From NCBI GenBank assembly GCA_035646535.1, contig DASRPD010000030.1, positions 1 to 31,623 of the forward strand: a stretch of 31,623 nucleotides of DNA. The letters are read 5' to 3'. Positions 1-7,327 of this stretch are shown here, one piece after another (within the stretch, counting starts at the first letter, position 1; every line of letters starts with the position of its first letter). Position numbers and translations under genes: made by a program. The notes beneath the pieces were generated by a model. That model had not been told where the DNA came from, searched no databases, and saw only the letters and a program-made list of their open reading frames with translations. Origin of the DNA: DASRPD01 sp035646535 (GTDB lineage Bacteria > Actinomycetota > Acidimicrobiia > IMCC26256 > JANYLB01).

Positions 1-1
1 T

Positions 2-280
2 CCCCTCGTCGAGGCGATGGCACGGGGATGTCCGGTCCTCGCGGCGGACGTGAGCGCGCTCCCCGAGGTCGTCGACGGCGGGGGCGAGCTCGTGCCCGTC
101 GACGACGTCGAAGCGTGGGCCGCCGCCATCTCCGAGATCGCGGGTGACCCCGAGGCGAGAGCTCGCTGGTCACGGCTCGGTCAGGAGCGAGCCACCCACT
201 TCACGTGGGCGAGCTCGGCCGAGATCCATGTCGCCGCGTACACCGCAGCCCGAGCGCGCCACACCGGCGGCACGACCTGA
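2..280 (+). CDS. glycosyltransferase, GT4/GT-B family, C-terminal fragment
   Basis: Only the C-terminal 92 codons are present; the frame is open to the left edge, so the gene is cut by the window, not broken. The visible start PLVEAMARGCPV is the end of the E-x7-E donor-binding motif of GT4-type retaining glycosyltransferases, followed by the usual S-x-x-P-E-V-x-x-x-G-G loop and a C-terminal helix ending in FTW-(4)-IHVAAY. The same ending (FTWAESARQHVKAY) closes the next gene, so the two are probably tandem paralogues. The next gene starts 38 nt downstream. Likely role: transfer of a nucleotide-activated sugar during polysaccharide or glycolipid synthesis at the cytoplasmic face of the membrane; the substrate cannot be read from the sequence. 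Confidence 0.85.
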   Translation, partial: PLVEAMARGCPVLAADVSALPEVVDGGGELVPVDDVEAWAAAISEIAGDPEARARWSRLGQERATHFTWASSAEIHVAAYTAARARHTGGTT

Positions 281-305
281 CGCGGGGCGAAACCCAACCC
301 GGCCA

Positions 306-311
306 TAGACT
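306..311 (+). promoter_or_regulatory. -10 box (TAGACT) of a likely leaderless glycosyltransferase mRNA
   Basis: TAGACT ends 7 nt before the GTG at 319 and no Shine-Dalgarno sequence precedes that codon. This is the arrangement of leaderless transcripts and supports starting the protein at 319 rather than at the ATG at 205. Inference from sequence only. Confidence 0.45.
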
Positions 312-318
312 CGCCCAG

Positions 319-1464
319 GTGCGCGTGCTTGTCGACGTCTCGGCTGTTCCGCGCGATCCCGTGGGCGCCGGCGTCTACATCCTCCGACTGGTCGAGGCGC
401 TCGGTCGACTCGAGCTGGCCGACCTGCACCTCGCGGCCCGCCGGGACGATGAGCCCCGGTGGCGGACAGCGGCGCCACGTGCCCACGTCCACGCGGTCGT
501 GCCACGCTCCCGCCCGGCGCGCCTCGTCTGGGAACAACACCACGCCCCTCGGCTCGCGGCCGAGCAACACATCGACGTCTGGCACGGCCCTCACTACACC
601 CTTCCGCTCCGTGGTGACATGGCACGAGTCGTCACCGTGCACGACCTCACCTTCCTCGACCACCCCGAATGGCACCAGCGCGCCAAGGTCGGGTTCTTCG
701 GGCAAGTGATCCCGGCCGCGCTTCGCCGCGCCGACGCCGTCGTCACGGTGAGCGCGTTCACCGCCGGGCGGCTCCGGGCCCGGTTCCCGGCGCTCGTCGG
801 CGACGGCGGCCGACCCGTCGTCGTCGCACCGCACGGCGTCGACCGCGCCCGGTTCCACCCGGGCCCGAACGCCGCCGACGACGGCCTGCTCCGCAGCACC
901 GGCGTGACCCGGCCCTACATCGGGTTCGTGGGCCTGCTCGAGCCCCGCAAGAACGTTCCCGCGCTCATCGACGCGTTCGCGGCCGTCTCGCGCTCGCTCC
1001 CCGAGCTGCGACTGGTGCTTGCCGGCGGTGACGGCTGGGGTGCACCCGCGGTACGAGACGCGATCGCCGCAAGCGGTGCGGCGAGCCGCATCCTGCGCAC
1101 CGGCCACGTGCCCGACCCGGTGGTGCCGGCGCTGCTGCGCAACGCGGACGTCGTTGCCTACCCGTCATGGGAGGAAGGATTCGGCCTCCCCGCGCTGGAA
1201 GCGCTGGCCTGCGGCGCTGCGCTGGTGAGCACCCACGGCTCTGCTATCGAAGAGGTCGTCGACGACGCCGGCGTGCTCGTACCCCCGGGGGACTCGGCCG
1301 CGTTGGCCCAGGCGCTGGAGTGGCTGCTCACCGACGACGCCGCGAGATCGAAGTTCTCGCGCGTGGGACCGGCGCGGGCGGCGGAGTTCACCTGGGCGGA
1401 ATCGGCCCGACAGCACGTGAAGGCGTACGAACAGGCCCGAGCGCGGGCGGGAGCGTGCACATGA
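319..1464 (+). CDS. glycosyltransferase family 4 protein
   Basis: A 381-residue GT-B fold glycosyltransferase of usual length. The N-terminal half opens with VRVLVDVSAVPRDPVGAGVY, the acceptor-side Rossmann strand with its Gly-rich turn, and contains the HGPHYTLPL and VTVHDLTFLDHP segments typical of WcaI/RfaB-like mannosyl or rhamnosyl transferases. The C-terminal half has GFVGLLEPRKN and the E-x7-E signature EEGFGLPALE, which binds the nucleotide-sugar diphosphate. I chose the GTG at 319 because the protein family begins at this strand and a -10 box lies 7 nt upstream; the longer frame from 205 adds residues that resemble nothing. Its stop overlaps the next ATG by 4 nt (ATGA), so it is co-translated with the sugar reductase. 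Donor and acceptor are unknown. Confidence 0.88.
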   Translation: MRVLVDVSAVPRDPVGAGVYILRLVEALGRLELADLHLAARRDDEPRWRTAAPRAHVHAVVPRSRPARLVWEQHHAPRLAAEQHIDVWHGPHYTLPLRGDMARVVTVHDLTFLDHPEWHQRAKVGFFGQVIPAALRRADAVVTVSAFTAGRLRARFPALVGDGGRPVVVAPHGVDRARFHPGPNAADDGLLRSTGVTRPYIGFVGLLEPRKNVPALIDAFAAVSRSLPELRLVLAGGDGWGAPAVRDAIAASGAASRILRTGHVPDPVVPALLRNADVVAYPSWEEGFGLPALEALACGAALVSTHGSAIEEVVDDAGVLVPPGDSAALAQALEWLLTDDAARSKFSRVGPARAAEFTWAESARQHVKAYEQARARAGACT

Positions 1465-2360
1465 GAACCGCAATCACCGGCGCGCGTGGCTTCGTCGGAC
1501 CACACCTCACCCGCCATCTCGAGGCCAGTGGTGACGAGGTGATCGGACTCGATCGTCACGGCCCGGCGCCCTGTGATGTCACCGACCCCGAGGCCGTCCA
1601 CGACGCGCTGTCCCGGGCGCGCCCGGACGCGGTGTACCACCTGGCCGCGCTCAGCCACGTCGGCGAATCGTGGCAGGCGCCGGCCCAGGCGTTTCGGGTC
1701 AACGCCGAGGGGACGCTGAACGTCCTGCGCGCGTGCTCGGACCTCGGCGTCGAGCGGGTGCTCGTGGTCGGCAGCGCCGAAGAGTACGGCCGGGTCGATC
1801 CGGCGCAGATCCCGCTGACCGAAGACGCGCCGCTTCGCCCGGTCACCCCCTACGGCGCGAGCAAGGTCGCGGCGGGCTTCTGCGCGCTCCAAGCGTTTCT
1901 CGGCGACGGGCTGGGGGCGATCCGCGTCCGCCCGTTCGGTCACACCGGCCCCGGCCAGGAACCGAGGTTCGTCGTGCCTGCGCTCGCGAGCCGCATCGCC
2001 CAGGCGGAGCGGGACGGCGACTCCGAGATCGCCGTGGGATCCCTCGAAGCCGTGCGGGATCTCACCGACGTCCGGGACATGGTGCGCGCGTACCGGCTGC
2101 TCGTTTGCCACGGTGAGCCGGGCGAGGTCTACAACGCGTGTTCCGGTCAGGGCGTCGCAGTCGCCGAGATCGCCGAGCGACTCCTGGCTCTCGCGACCCA
2201 CGAGATCCGGCTACGCGTCGACCCGGACCTTCTTCGCCCGGTCGAAGTACCGCGCCTGGTCGGTGACAACCACCGGTTGCGCGCGGCCACCGGGTGGGAA
2301 CCGAATTACTCGCTCGACCAAACCGTCGCCGACGTCCTCGACTTCGCCCGAGGAGCCTGA
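1461..2360 (+). CDS. rmd: NAD(P)-dependent sugar epimerase/reductase, GDP-4-keto-6-deoxy-D-mannose reductase-like
   Basis: A 299-residue extended short-chain dehydrogenase. Visible are the Rossmann motif TGARGFVG (about residues 6-13), YHLAALSHVGESW, the catalytic Ser in VGSAEEYG and the YGASK Tyr-x3-Lys pair. The segments RPFGHTGPGQ and VGSLEAVRDLTDVRDMVRAY match the pattern of RMD enzymes, which reduce GDP-4-keto-6-deoxymannose to GDP-D-rhamnose. A GDP-mannose 4,6-dehydratase would be about 50 residues longer, so RMD is preferred, but other GDP- or dTDP-sugar reductases/epimerases are possible. It overlaps the preceding glycosyltransferase by 4 nt, which suggests that it makes the sugar donor used by one of the two transferases. 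Confidence 0.82.
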   Translation: MRTAITGARGFVGPHLTRHLEASGDEVIGLDRHGPAPCDVTDPEAVHDALSRARPDAVYHLAALSHVGESWQAPAQAFRVNAEGTLNVLRACSDLGVERVLVVGSAEEYGRVDPAQIPLTEDAPLRPVTPYGASKVAAGFCALQAFLGDGLGAIRVRPFGHTGPGQEPRFVVPALASRIAQAERDGDSEIAVGSLEAVRDLTDVRDMVRAYRLLVCHGEPGEVYNACSGQGVAVAEIAERLLALATHEIRLRVDPDLLRPVEVPRLVGDNHRLRAATGWEPNYSLDQTVADVLDFARGA

Positions 2361-2380
2361 CCCCGCCGACCCGACGAGCT

Positions 2381-2473
2381 CCGGGCCGTCCGGCGAGGTC
2401 CGGGCCGTCCGGCGGGGTACCGGCAGCTCGGGGGACCGGCAGCTCGGGGGACCGGCAGCTCGGGGTACCGGCA
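2381..2473. repeat. two abutting intergenic tandem repeats (19 bp x2; 16 bp x3.5)
   Basis: Positions 2381-2399 and 2400-2418 are two copies of CCGGGCCGTCCGGCGRGGT differing at one base. A second array of the unit KACCGGCAGCTCGGGG follows at 2418-2433, 2434-2449 and 2450-2465, with a partial copy from 2466. The arrays fill the gap between the convergent reductase and hydrolase genes. Both lie outside any credible gene. Confidence 0.9.
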
Positions 2474-2474
2474 G

Positions 2475-3224
2475 TCAGTGGTACTGGCGGTCGAGCCAGC
2501 CCAACAGCGCGGCGATGGCCCGGGGATCGTGGCGGAGGCCATGGCCGGCGGCGTAGACGATGCGCAGCTCGGCGGATCCGTCTGCTGCCTCGGCGATCTC
2601 CCGGGCCTCCTCGACCGGCACCTGGCCGTCCTCGGAGCCGTGCAGCACGAGCAACGGACGCGGCGGTATCGCCCTCGCGGCACCGACGGTGTCCACCTCG
2701 GCAATCTCGCGCGCCCAGGCGGCCGGTGTCGGCGGGAAACCGGGGGTACGGAACACACCGAGCGAACGGGCGTGCTCGAGGAAGCGGGCGGGCTCACGCG
2801 CCCACCGACGCAGCACCGCCGGCGCGGCGAGCGTCGCCAGGCCCCGGACCCGCTGATCGTCGGCGGCGGTCTGCACGCCGAGGGCGCCGCCCAGGCTCGA
2901 TCCGACCAGCCAGACCCCGGACACGTCCTCACGAGCGGCCAACTGGTTGACCGCGGCTCGTTGATCGGCGAGCCACCCACCGATCGAGAAGTCACCCGCC
3001 GACGCGCCGGTGCCCCGAAAGTTGAACGTGAGGACCGCCCAGCCGGCATCGCGGGCCAGCCGATCTGCGAGCTCGGGGTAGGTGAGGCCCGAGGCCGCGC
3101 TCCCGCGCGGTCCGCTGGGGAACCCGTGGCAGAGCACGAGACCGGGCACGGCGGTCGTGCCCGGCGGGCGGGTGAAGTACGAAGCCAGCTCACATCCGTC
3201 GGCGGTACGGATCGTCGAGTCCAC
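2475..3224 (-). CDS. alpha/beta hydrolase (dienelactone hydrolase/S9 peptidase-like)
   Basis: A 249-residue alpha/beta hydrolase. Seen in order are the oxyanion-region motif LCHGFPSGPRG, FNFRGTGASAG, the nucleophile elbow VGSSLGGALG with the catalytic Ser, the acid in LHGSEDGQVPVEEA and the catalytic His in YAAGHGLRHDP; the triad is complete. No signal peptide is present, so it is a cytosolic serine hydrolase. The start is GTG at 3224, preceded by GGAAGG (3234-3239 on the opposite strand) at 9 nt. It is transcribed divergently from the DUF1802 gene with only 18 nt between start codons. The substrate is unknown; carboxyl esters or small acyl compounds are typical for the family. Confidence 0.88.
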   Translation of the reverse strand: MDSTIRTADGCELASYFTRPPGTTAVPGLVLCHGFPSGPRGSAASGLTYPELADRLARDAGWAVLTFNFRGTGASAGDFSIGGWLADQRAAVNQLAAREDVSGVWLVGSSLGGALGVQTAADDQRVRGLATLAAPAVLRRWAREPARFLEHARSLGVFRTPGFPPTPAAWAREIAEVDTVGAARAIPPRPLLVLHGSEDGQVPVEEAREIAEAADGSAELRIVYAAGHGLRHDPRAIAALLGWLDRQYH

Positions 3225-3230
3225 GGTGCG

Positions 3231-3236
3231 TATCCT
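3231..3236 (+). promoter_or_regulatory. -10 box (TATCCT), leaderless start of the DUF1802 gene
   Basis: TATCCT lies 6 nt before the ATG at 3243 and there is no ribosome binding site on this strand. The same bases overlap the GGAAGG ribosome binding site of the divergent hydrolase, so the two starts share 18 nt. Confidence 0.45.
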
Positions 3237-3242
3237 TCCAGC

Positions 3243-3857
3243 ATGGCCGGCTCCAGTTCGTCATCGACCACCGACACGGGCGTGCCCGCACTCAAGGAGT
3301 GGGCCGCGATCATCCACGCCCTGGTTGCGGGCGAGCAGATCATCGATCTCCGCAAGGGCGGACTGCGCGAGGACGGTCGTCACTTCGCGGTCAAGACGAC
3401 CCGACTGTGGCTCTACCCCACCTACGCCCATCAGCGCGCCGAGCTGGTCAAGCCCGCCTACCGCCACTGGGTGGACACGACCGAGCCCGCCGATCAGGCG
3501 ATCACCGTGGCCGGCTGGGCCGAGGTCGCCGGCGTCGCTTCCGTCACCGATGCGGATACCCTCGCCGAGCTCGACGGTCGCACGATCTGGACGAGCGCCT
3601 ACGCGGAGTCGCGCCTGGCATGGAAGCCCCGCGATCCCCTCTGGGTCCTCGCCCTGCGCGTGCACCGCCTCGACGAACCGATCACCGTTGCCTATCGGCG
3701 GGACTACGGCGGCTGTACGTCGTGGGTCGATCTCGACGGCCTGCCTGCAGATCCGACGACCGTGCCCGCCACCCCGGCACTGTCCGACGTCGCGTTCGAC
3801 GCCCGGATGCAAGGCCTGCGCGACGCACTCGGTGACGCCCTTCTCGACCCCGGGTGA
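3243..3857 (+). CDS. DUF1802 family protein
   Basis: A 204-residue protein. After a Ser-rich N-terminal tail it shows the DUF1802 pattern: KEWAAIIHALVAGEQIIDLRKGGLRE, HFAVKTTRLWLYPTYAHQ and, later, RDYGGCTSWVDL. The family is widespread in cyanobacteria and actinobacteria and has no established biochemical function. No membrane segment or signal peptide is visible. The ATG at 3243 is chosen over upstream in-frame codons because those would run through the divergent hydrolase gene, and because a -10 box sits 6 nt upstream. It converges with the 62-aa gene, leaving 39 nt between stops. Confidence 0.8.
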   Translation: MAGSSSSSTTDTGVPALKEWAAIIHALVAGEQIIDLRKGGLREDGRHFAVKTTRLWLYPTYAHQRAELVKPAYRHWVDTTEPADQAITVAGWAEVAGVASVTDADTLAELDGRTIWTSAYAESRLAWKPRDPLWVLALRVHRLDEPITVAYRRDYGGCTSWVDLDGLPADPTTVPATPALSDVAFDARMQGLRDALGDALLDPG

Positions 3858-3896
3858 AGCGCGCCGCGTGAATCCGGGTCCGCGGGCGGCTCGTGC

Positions 3897-4085
3897 TCAG
3901 GCCGGGCGGTAGCAGCGGTTCCGGGCCTCGTCGAGCGTATCGGGACCGAAGCACGTGAACGTCTCCGCTTTCATCAGCTCCGCGATCAGCGTCGGGTCCA
4001 GATCGGGATCGTCGAGGTCGTGGACGCGCTGGGTGCGCTTGTCGCCGACGTAGCGGTAGTCCTCGAACGCTCGGGGTCGGTTCAT
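3897..4085 (-). CDS. conserved-looking small protein, translationally coupled to the amidohydrolase
   Basis: A 62-residue acidic protein with no hydrophobic segment. It contains EDYRYVGDKRTQRVHDLDD near the N-terminus, a central LIAELMKAETFTCFG and a C-terminal EARNRCYRP; two Cys residues are present. I do not recognise a named family. Its ATG overlaps the TGA of the upstream amidohydrolase (ATGA, 4083-4085), so it is almost certainly translated from the same mRNA. That coupling and its size suggest a partner, chaperone or regulatory subunit of the amidohydrolase, but this is inference only. Confidence 0.65.
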   Translation of the reverse strand: MNRPRAFEDYRYVGDKRTQRVHDLDDPDLDPTLIAELMKAETFTCFGPDTLDEARNRCYRPA

Positions 4086-5305
4086 CGACGAGAAACCGAG
4101 GTGTCGAGCGCGGCCATCGCCGTACCCATGAGATCGGCGAAGTTGTCACGGTAGAACCGGTCGCGAACCTCTTCGGAGCAATCCCCGAGTGACGCCTCGA
4201 ACCGCTCGAGGGGTCGGCGGCCACCCTCGACGTGCGGGTAGTCCGTCGAGAAGAGGCAGACCTCCGGACCCGATTGTTCGACGATCCAGCCGACGTCCTC
4301 GGTCGGATACGGCGTGAACCGGATCTGACGCCTCACGTACTCCGTCGGGCGCAGCGAGAGGGCGCGGAGCCGCTCCTCGTGGCGGGCGAACGCGTCGAAC
4401 GCGGCTTCCATCTGCCGCGTCCACGACGGCACCCAGATCGCGCCCTGCTCGATGACGCCGATCCGCAGGTCGGCGAAGCGCTCGAGCACACCGTCGAAGA
4501 TCATCGTCGCCAGGGTCTGCGCGGGTGGACCCGGGATCCCCATGTAGTCGACCGAGCGGAAGTTCTCCTCGCCGCCGTGGAAATCGGGCGGGACCGGCAG
4601 ACCGTTGCGGAAGTAGTCAGCATCGATGAGGTCACCGGTGCCACCGACGTGGAACACGATCGGGATGCCCGCCTCTTGGGCGCGCGCCCAGATCGGGTCG
4701 AGACCGATGTGACTCGGCGAGCGCCCCGCCGGACAGCCGCTCGCCACCAACAGTGCGGCCGCACCTTGGGCGATCGCCTCACCGGCCATGGTGACCGATC
4801 GGTCGAGGTCGACGAGCGGGAGGTAGCACGTGGGCAACAGGCGGCGGTCGACGGAGCAGAACTCGAGCATCCCGCGGTTGTGGGCCCGCGCGGTGCCGTA
4901 CGCGAGATCGAGGTCGTCGCCGTGCTCCCAATCGTGCAGCCGCCGGTTGTAGAACGTGTTGAACATGAGCTGACTCGCGACACCGATGAGATCGACCGCA
5001 CGGCCGCGGTCCTCCGGCACGAAGGAACCGGTCGCGGCGAAGTTCTTGCGTCGCATGATCTCGGCGGCCTCGTCGGCTCGGTACTCGTCCGACGCGTGTT
5101 TCACCCGCAGGCGCGCGAAGGCGGCGTCGAGGTCGCGGAGCTGCTCGTCGGGGTCACCCGTCTGACGCAGCTCGTTGCCACCCGACAGCGTGAGCGGCTG
5201 GATCCGCTCACGGATCTGCGGGTCGGCGTGATCACGCAGCCACGTCGGTGGTTCCATGATGTGCGCGTCGGCGTCGTGCACGACGCGCCCGGTCACGTAC
5301 GCCAT
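4082..5305 (-). CDS. amidohydrolase family protein (COG2159, TIM-barrel metal-dependent hydrolase)
   Basis: A 407-residue amidohydrolase-2/ACMSD-like protein. It has an N-terminal metal-site motif in DADAHIMEPP, IVFHVGG with a barrel His, and a C-terminal FSTDYPHVEGG carrying the conserved Asp. The strand that often ends in a His (..HGG..) reads GVIEQGAIWVPSW here, so one usual ligand position is Glu/Gln; related actinobacterial proteins vary at this point. Such enzymes hydrolyse or decarboxylate ring-derived or lipid-derived carboxylates. The start at 5305 is preceded by a GAGGGGGAG ribosome binding site; the 75 residues upstream in the same frame are a translated tandem repeat and were excluded. 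It is coupled to a 62-aa gene downstream and follows acyl-CoA dehydrogenase genes on the same strand. Confidence 0.85.
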   Translation of the reverse strand: MAYVTGRVVHDADAHIMEPPTWLRDHADPQIRERIQPLTLSGGNELRQTGDPDEQLRDLDAAFARLRVKHASDEYRADEAAEIMRRKNFAATGSFVPEDRGRAVDLIGVASQLMFNTFYNRRLHDWEHGDDLDLAYGTARAHNRGMLEFCSVDRRLLPTCYLPLVDLDRSVTMAGEAIAQGAAALLVASGCPAGRSPSHIGLDPIWARAQEAGIPIVFHVGGTGDLIDADYFRNGLPVPPDFHGGEENFRSVDYMGIPGPPAQTLATMIFDGVLERFADLRIGVIEQGAIWVPSWTRQMEAAFDAFARHEERLRALSLRPTEYVRRQIRFTPYPTEDVGWIVEQSGPEVCLFSTDYPHVEGGRRPLERFEASLGDCSEEVRDRFYRDNFADLMGTAMAALDTSVSRR

Positions 5306-5387
5306 GAGCTCCCCCTCGGTCGGTCCGGGCAGTCTGGCGCACTTCTCGTCACGCCCGCAGCCCGGTGCGACCCGAACCCGACCGGCC

Positions 5388-5441
5388 CGCACCCGACGGG
5401 AGGCTCGCACGCGACGGAAGGGCCGCACGCGACGGGAGGGC
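5388..5441. repeat. 18-bp tandem repeat x3 upstream of the amidohydrolase gene
   Basis: Units at 5388-5405, 5406-5423 and 5424-5441 follow CGCACGCGACGGGAGGGC with 1-3 differences each; degenerate copies may flank on both sides (about 5370-5455). The array lies in the 290-nt untranslated interval before the amidohydrolase start. Because 18 is a multiple of 3 it appears as an Arg-rich repeat peptide in that frame, which I regard as non-coding. In the rest of the 5306-5595 interval I see no further gene. Confidence 0.85.
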
Positions 5442-5595
5442 CGCGCGTCGCGACCCTCCCGCATGGCGCTGCTCGAAGCAGCAATCGTGCCTGGATTGCT
5501 CCGTACCTCGGAACGCTCGGGTGGGACCAACTCCCGACCGGGGCACGGCGGTGCAGCGGTTCGGACTCCGCTGGACGGTCCAGTGAGCTACCGGC

Positions 5596-5637
5596 CTAGC
5601 GGCCGCGCACCTCCAGGGTCCCATATCGATCATGCAT
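5596..5637 (-). CDS. candidate 13-aa leader ORF with consensus Shine-Dalgarno
   Basis: On the minus strand an AGGAGGT sequence (complement of 5647-5653) lies 9 nt before an ATG that opens a 13-codon frame, MHDRYGTLEVRGR, ending in TAG. The Shine-Dalgarno extends to GGAGGTG, a near-perfect anti-16S match, unusual in a window where many genes seem leaderless. The ORF lies about 290 nt upstream of the amidohydrolase start on the same strand. It may be a leader peptide for attenuation of that operon, or the site may be coincidental. The start codon overlaps the inverted repeat ATCGAT-CATGC-ATCGAT (5625-5641). Confidence 0.35.
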   Translation of the reverse strand: MHDRYGTLEVRGR

Positions 5638-5707
5638 CGATGGACCACCTCCTCTCTCTGGTGCCGATATCTGTAGCACGCCGGACCGGCGGTGACGCGC
5701 CGATTTG

Positions 5708-6148
5708 CTAGATGTCCTCGTCGGGAGGGGCCTGCGGGCCCACGGCTCCGATCGCCCGGAGGTAGCTGAACTGCGTCTCGATGACGCCCTGCACCTGCTC
5801 GGGCAGGTATGCCTCGCCGGTGGCGGCGCACCGCTCGACGATGGAGTCGATGATCTCCGAACCCCCGACGACGACCGGGCCGACCGGGACCGAGGTGTCT
5901 CCTTGCACCGACACCCCGCGGCGACGAAAGAGCTCGACCTGAAACCCCAGGATGCGACGCACGTCGTCGGTCGTGAGCGTCGCCGCGACGATGTCGGGGA
6001 GGTGCTCGACCACCCAGTCGAACACCTCGTCCTCGTCGAAGATCGGATCGGGCGGATCGGCGCGCAAACGAGAGACCTCTCGCATGACGACGAACACCGC
6101 GAGCGCGACCACCAATCCGACGACGACGAATCCGACGACGAGTCCCAT
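5708..6148 (-). CDS. hypothetical single-pass membrane protein
   Basis: A 146-residue protein with one N-terminal membrane segment (about residues 1-22, mostly Val, Gly, Phe and Leu) followed by a soluble domain with DEDEVFDWVVEHLPDIVAA, LTTDDVRRILGFQVELFRRRG and a C-terminal helix QVQGVIETQFSYLRAIGAVG. I do not recognise the family. The orientation is probably N-out with the domain in the cytoplasm, since a basic patch (REVSRLR) follows the membrane helix. It lies 48 nt downstream of the second acyl-CoA dehydrogenase and is probably in the same transcript. The ATG at 6148 has no clear ribosome binding site. Confidence 0.7.
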   Translation of the reverse strand: MGLVVGFVVVGLVVALAVFVVMREVSRLRADPPDPIFDEDEVFDWVVEHLPDIVAATLTTDDVRRILGFQVELFRRRGVSVQGDTSVPVGPVVVGGSEIIDSIVERCAATGEAYLPEQVQGVIETQFSYLRAIGAVGPQAPPDEDI

Positions 6149-6196
6149 CGCGGCCTGGCCCGCCCTGACTCAGAGACCCGGGCTCAGACGCCGGGC

Positions 6197-7327
6197 TCAG
6201 ATACCGATTCGTTGGGCCAGCAACTCCCGGTGGTACGTGGCATCACCGAGGAGGATCTCCGAGCTCTTGGCCCGCTTGAAGTACAGGTGCGCGTCGTGCT
6301 CCCAGGTGAACCCGATGCCCCCATGGATCTGGATGTTCTCCGCGGTGGCGTGGAAGTACGCGTCGGAGCAGTACGCCTTGGCGAGCGACGCCACGACCGG
6401 CAGCTCGTCGTCGTCCTCTGCGGCGGCCCACGCCGAGTAGTACGCGGCGGACTTGGCCGACTCCACCTCCAACAGCATGTCGGCACACTTGTGCTTGATC
6501 GCCTGGAACGAGCCGATCGGCCGGCCGAACTGGACGCGGTCCTTCGCGTACTCGACCGACATGTCCAGCACGCGCTGTCCACCGCCGACCATCTCGTTGG
6601 CCAGCGCCACTGCGGCCTGGTCGAGCGTCTTCGACAGGGCGGGCCCGCCCGCGCCCGGCTCACCGAGCGCAGTCGCCCGCACGCCGACGAGCTCGAGCTT
6701 GGCCTGCTTGCGGGTCTGGTCCATCGTCGCCAGCGGGGTGCGGGTGAGACCATCCGCGTCGCCCGACACGGTGAAGAACCCGATGCCGTCGCTGCCACTG
6801 GAGCCCGGCGTCCGGGCCACCACGACCACGAGGTCGGCGGTGTGACCGTCGATGACGTAGTGCTTCGTACCGTCGAGCACGAAGCCGTCACCGTCGGGCT
6901 TGGCCTCGAGCGTGATGCCGGCGGCGTCCCATCGCCCGTTCGGCTCGGTGAAGGCCAACGCGGCCTTGGTCTCACCGGAGGCGATCCCGGCGAGCAGCTC
7001 GGCCTTCTGCGCCTCGGTACCCACATTGAGGATCGCGTCGGCCGCGAGCGCCACGGTCGAGAAGTACGGCGCGCACAGCAGCACCCGGCCCATCTCCTCG
7101 AGCACGATGCCGAGCTCGACGAACGTGTACCCCTGTCCGCCGTAGGCCTCGGGAATGTGGATGCTCTGGAGGCCGAGCTCTTGGCCCATCTGCTTCCAGA
7201 CCGCTTCGTCGTAGCCCTCGGTGGTCTCCATCAGGCGACGAACCTCCGCCGATGGTGACTTGGCCTCGAGGAAGCGACGCACCGTCTGGCGGAGCTCGTC
7301 CTGCTCTTCGGAGAACGCGAAGTTCAC
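6197..7327 (-). CDS. acyl-CoA dehydrogenase, second (likely non-catalytic) subunit of a heteromeric pair
   Basis: A 376-residue acyl-CoA dehydrogenase-fold protein. It has the N-terminal helical domain (FSEEQDELRQTVRRFLE), the PEAYGGQGYTFVE segment, the middle beta-domain entry AALAFTEPNGRWD and the C-terminal FAD-side segments DRVQFGRPIGSFQAIKHK and IQIHGGIGFTWEHDAHLYFKRAK. The usual catalytic Glu of the IYEG motif has no counterpart (it ends ..SSEILLGD..). In actinobacteria adjacent FadE genes of this kind form alpha2beta2 enzymes of steroid side-chain or branched acyl-CoA oxidation, one subunit giving the base; this gene fits the other subunit. The GTG start overlaps the stop of the upstream dehydrogenase (GTGA). 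The real substrate is unknown. Confidence 0.88.
   Translation of the reverse strand: MNFAFSEEQDELRQTVRRFLEAKSPSAEVRRLMETTEGYDEAVWKQMGQELGLQSIHIPEAYGGQGYTFVELGIVLEEMGRVLLCAPYFSTVALAADAILNVGTEAQKAELLAGIASGETKAALAFTEPNGRWDAAGITLEAKPDGDGFVLDGTKHYVIDGHTADLVVVVARTPGSSGSDGIGFFTVSGDADGLTRTPLATMDQTRKQAKLELVGVRATALGEPGAGGPALSKTLDQAAVALANEMVGGGQRVLDMSVEYAKDRVQFGRPIGSFQAIKHKCADMLLEVESAKSAAYYSAWAAAEDDDELPVVASLAKAYCSDAYFHATAENIQIHGGIGFTWEHDAHLYFKRAKSSEILLGDATYHRELLAQRIGI

Noticed and set aside
2381..2473. Tandem repeats as a CRISPR array
   Set aside because: Units of 16-23 bp abut without spacers; no cas genes are present.
5306..5530. 75-residue N-terminal extension of the amidohydrolase
   Set aside because: It is a translated tandem repeat (Arg-rich) and a good ribosome binding site precedes the ATG at 5305.
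5545..5610. tRNA-like sequence on the minus strand (TAGCTCA..TGGA and a CAGCGG/CCGCTG stem)
   Set aside because: The D-arm-like motif is there but the anticodon stem has an 8-nt loop, there is no acceptor pairing, and no TTCRA arm in the right place.
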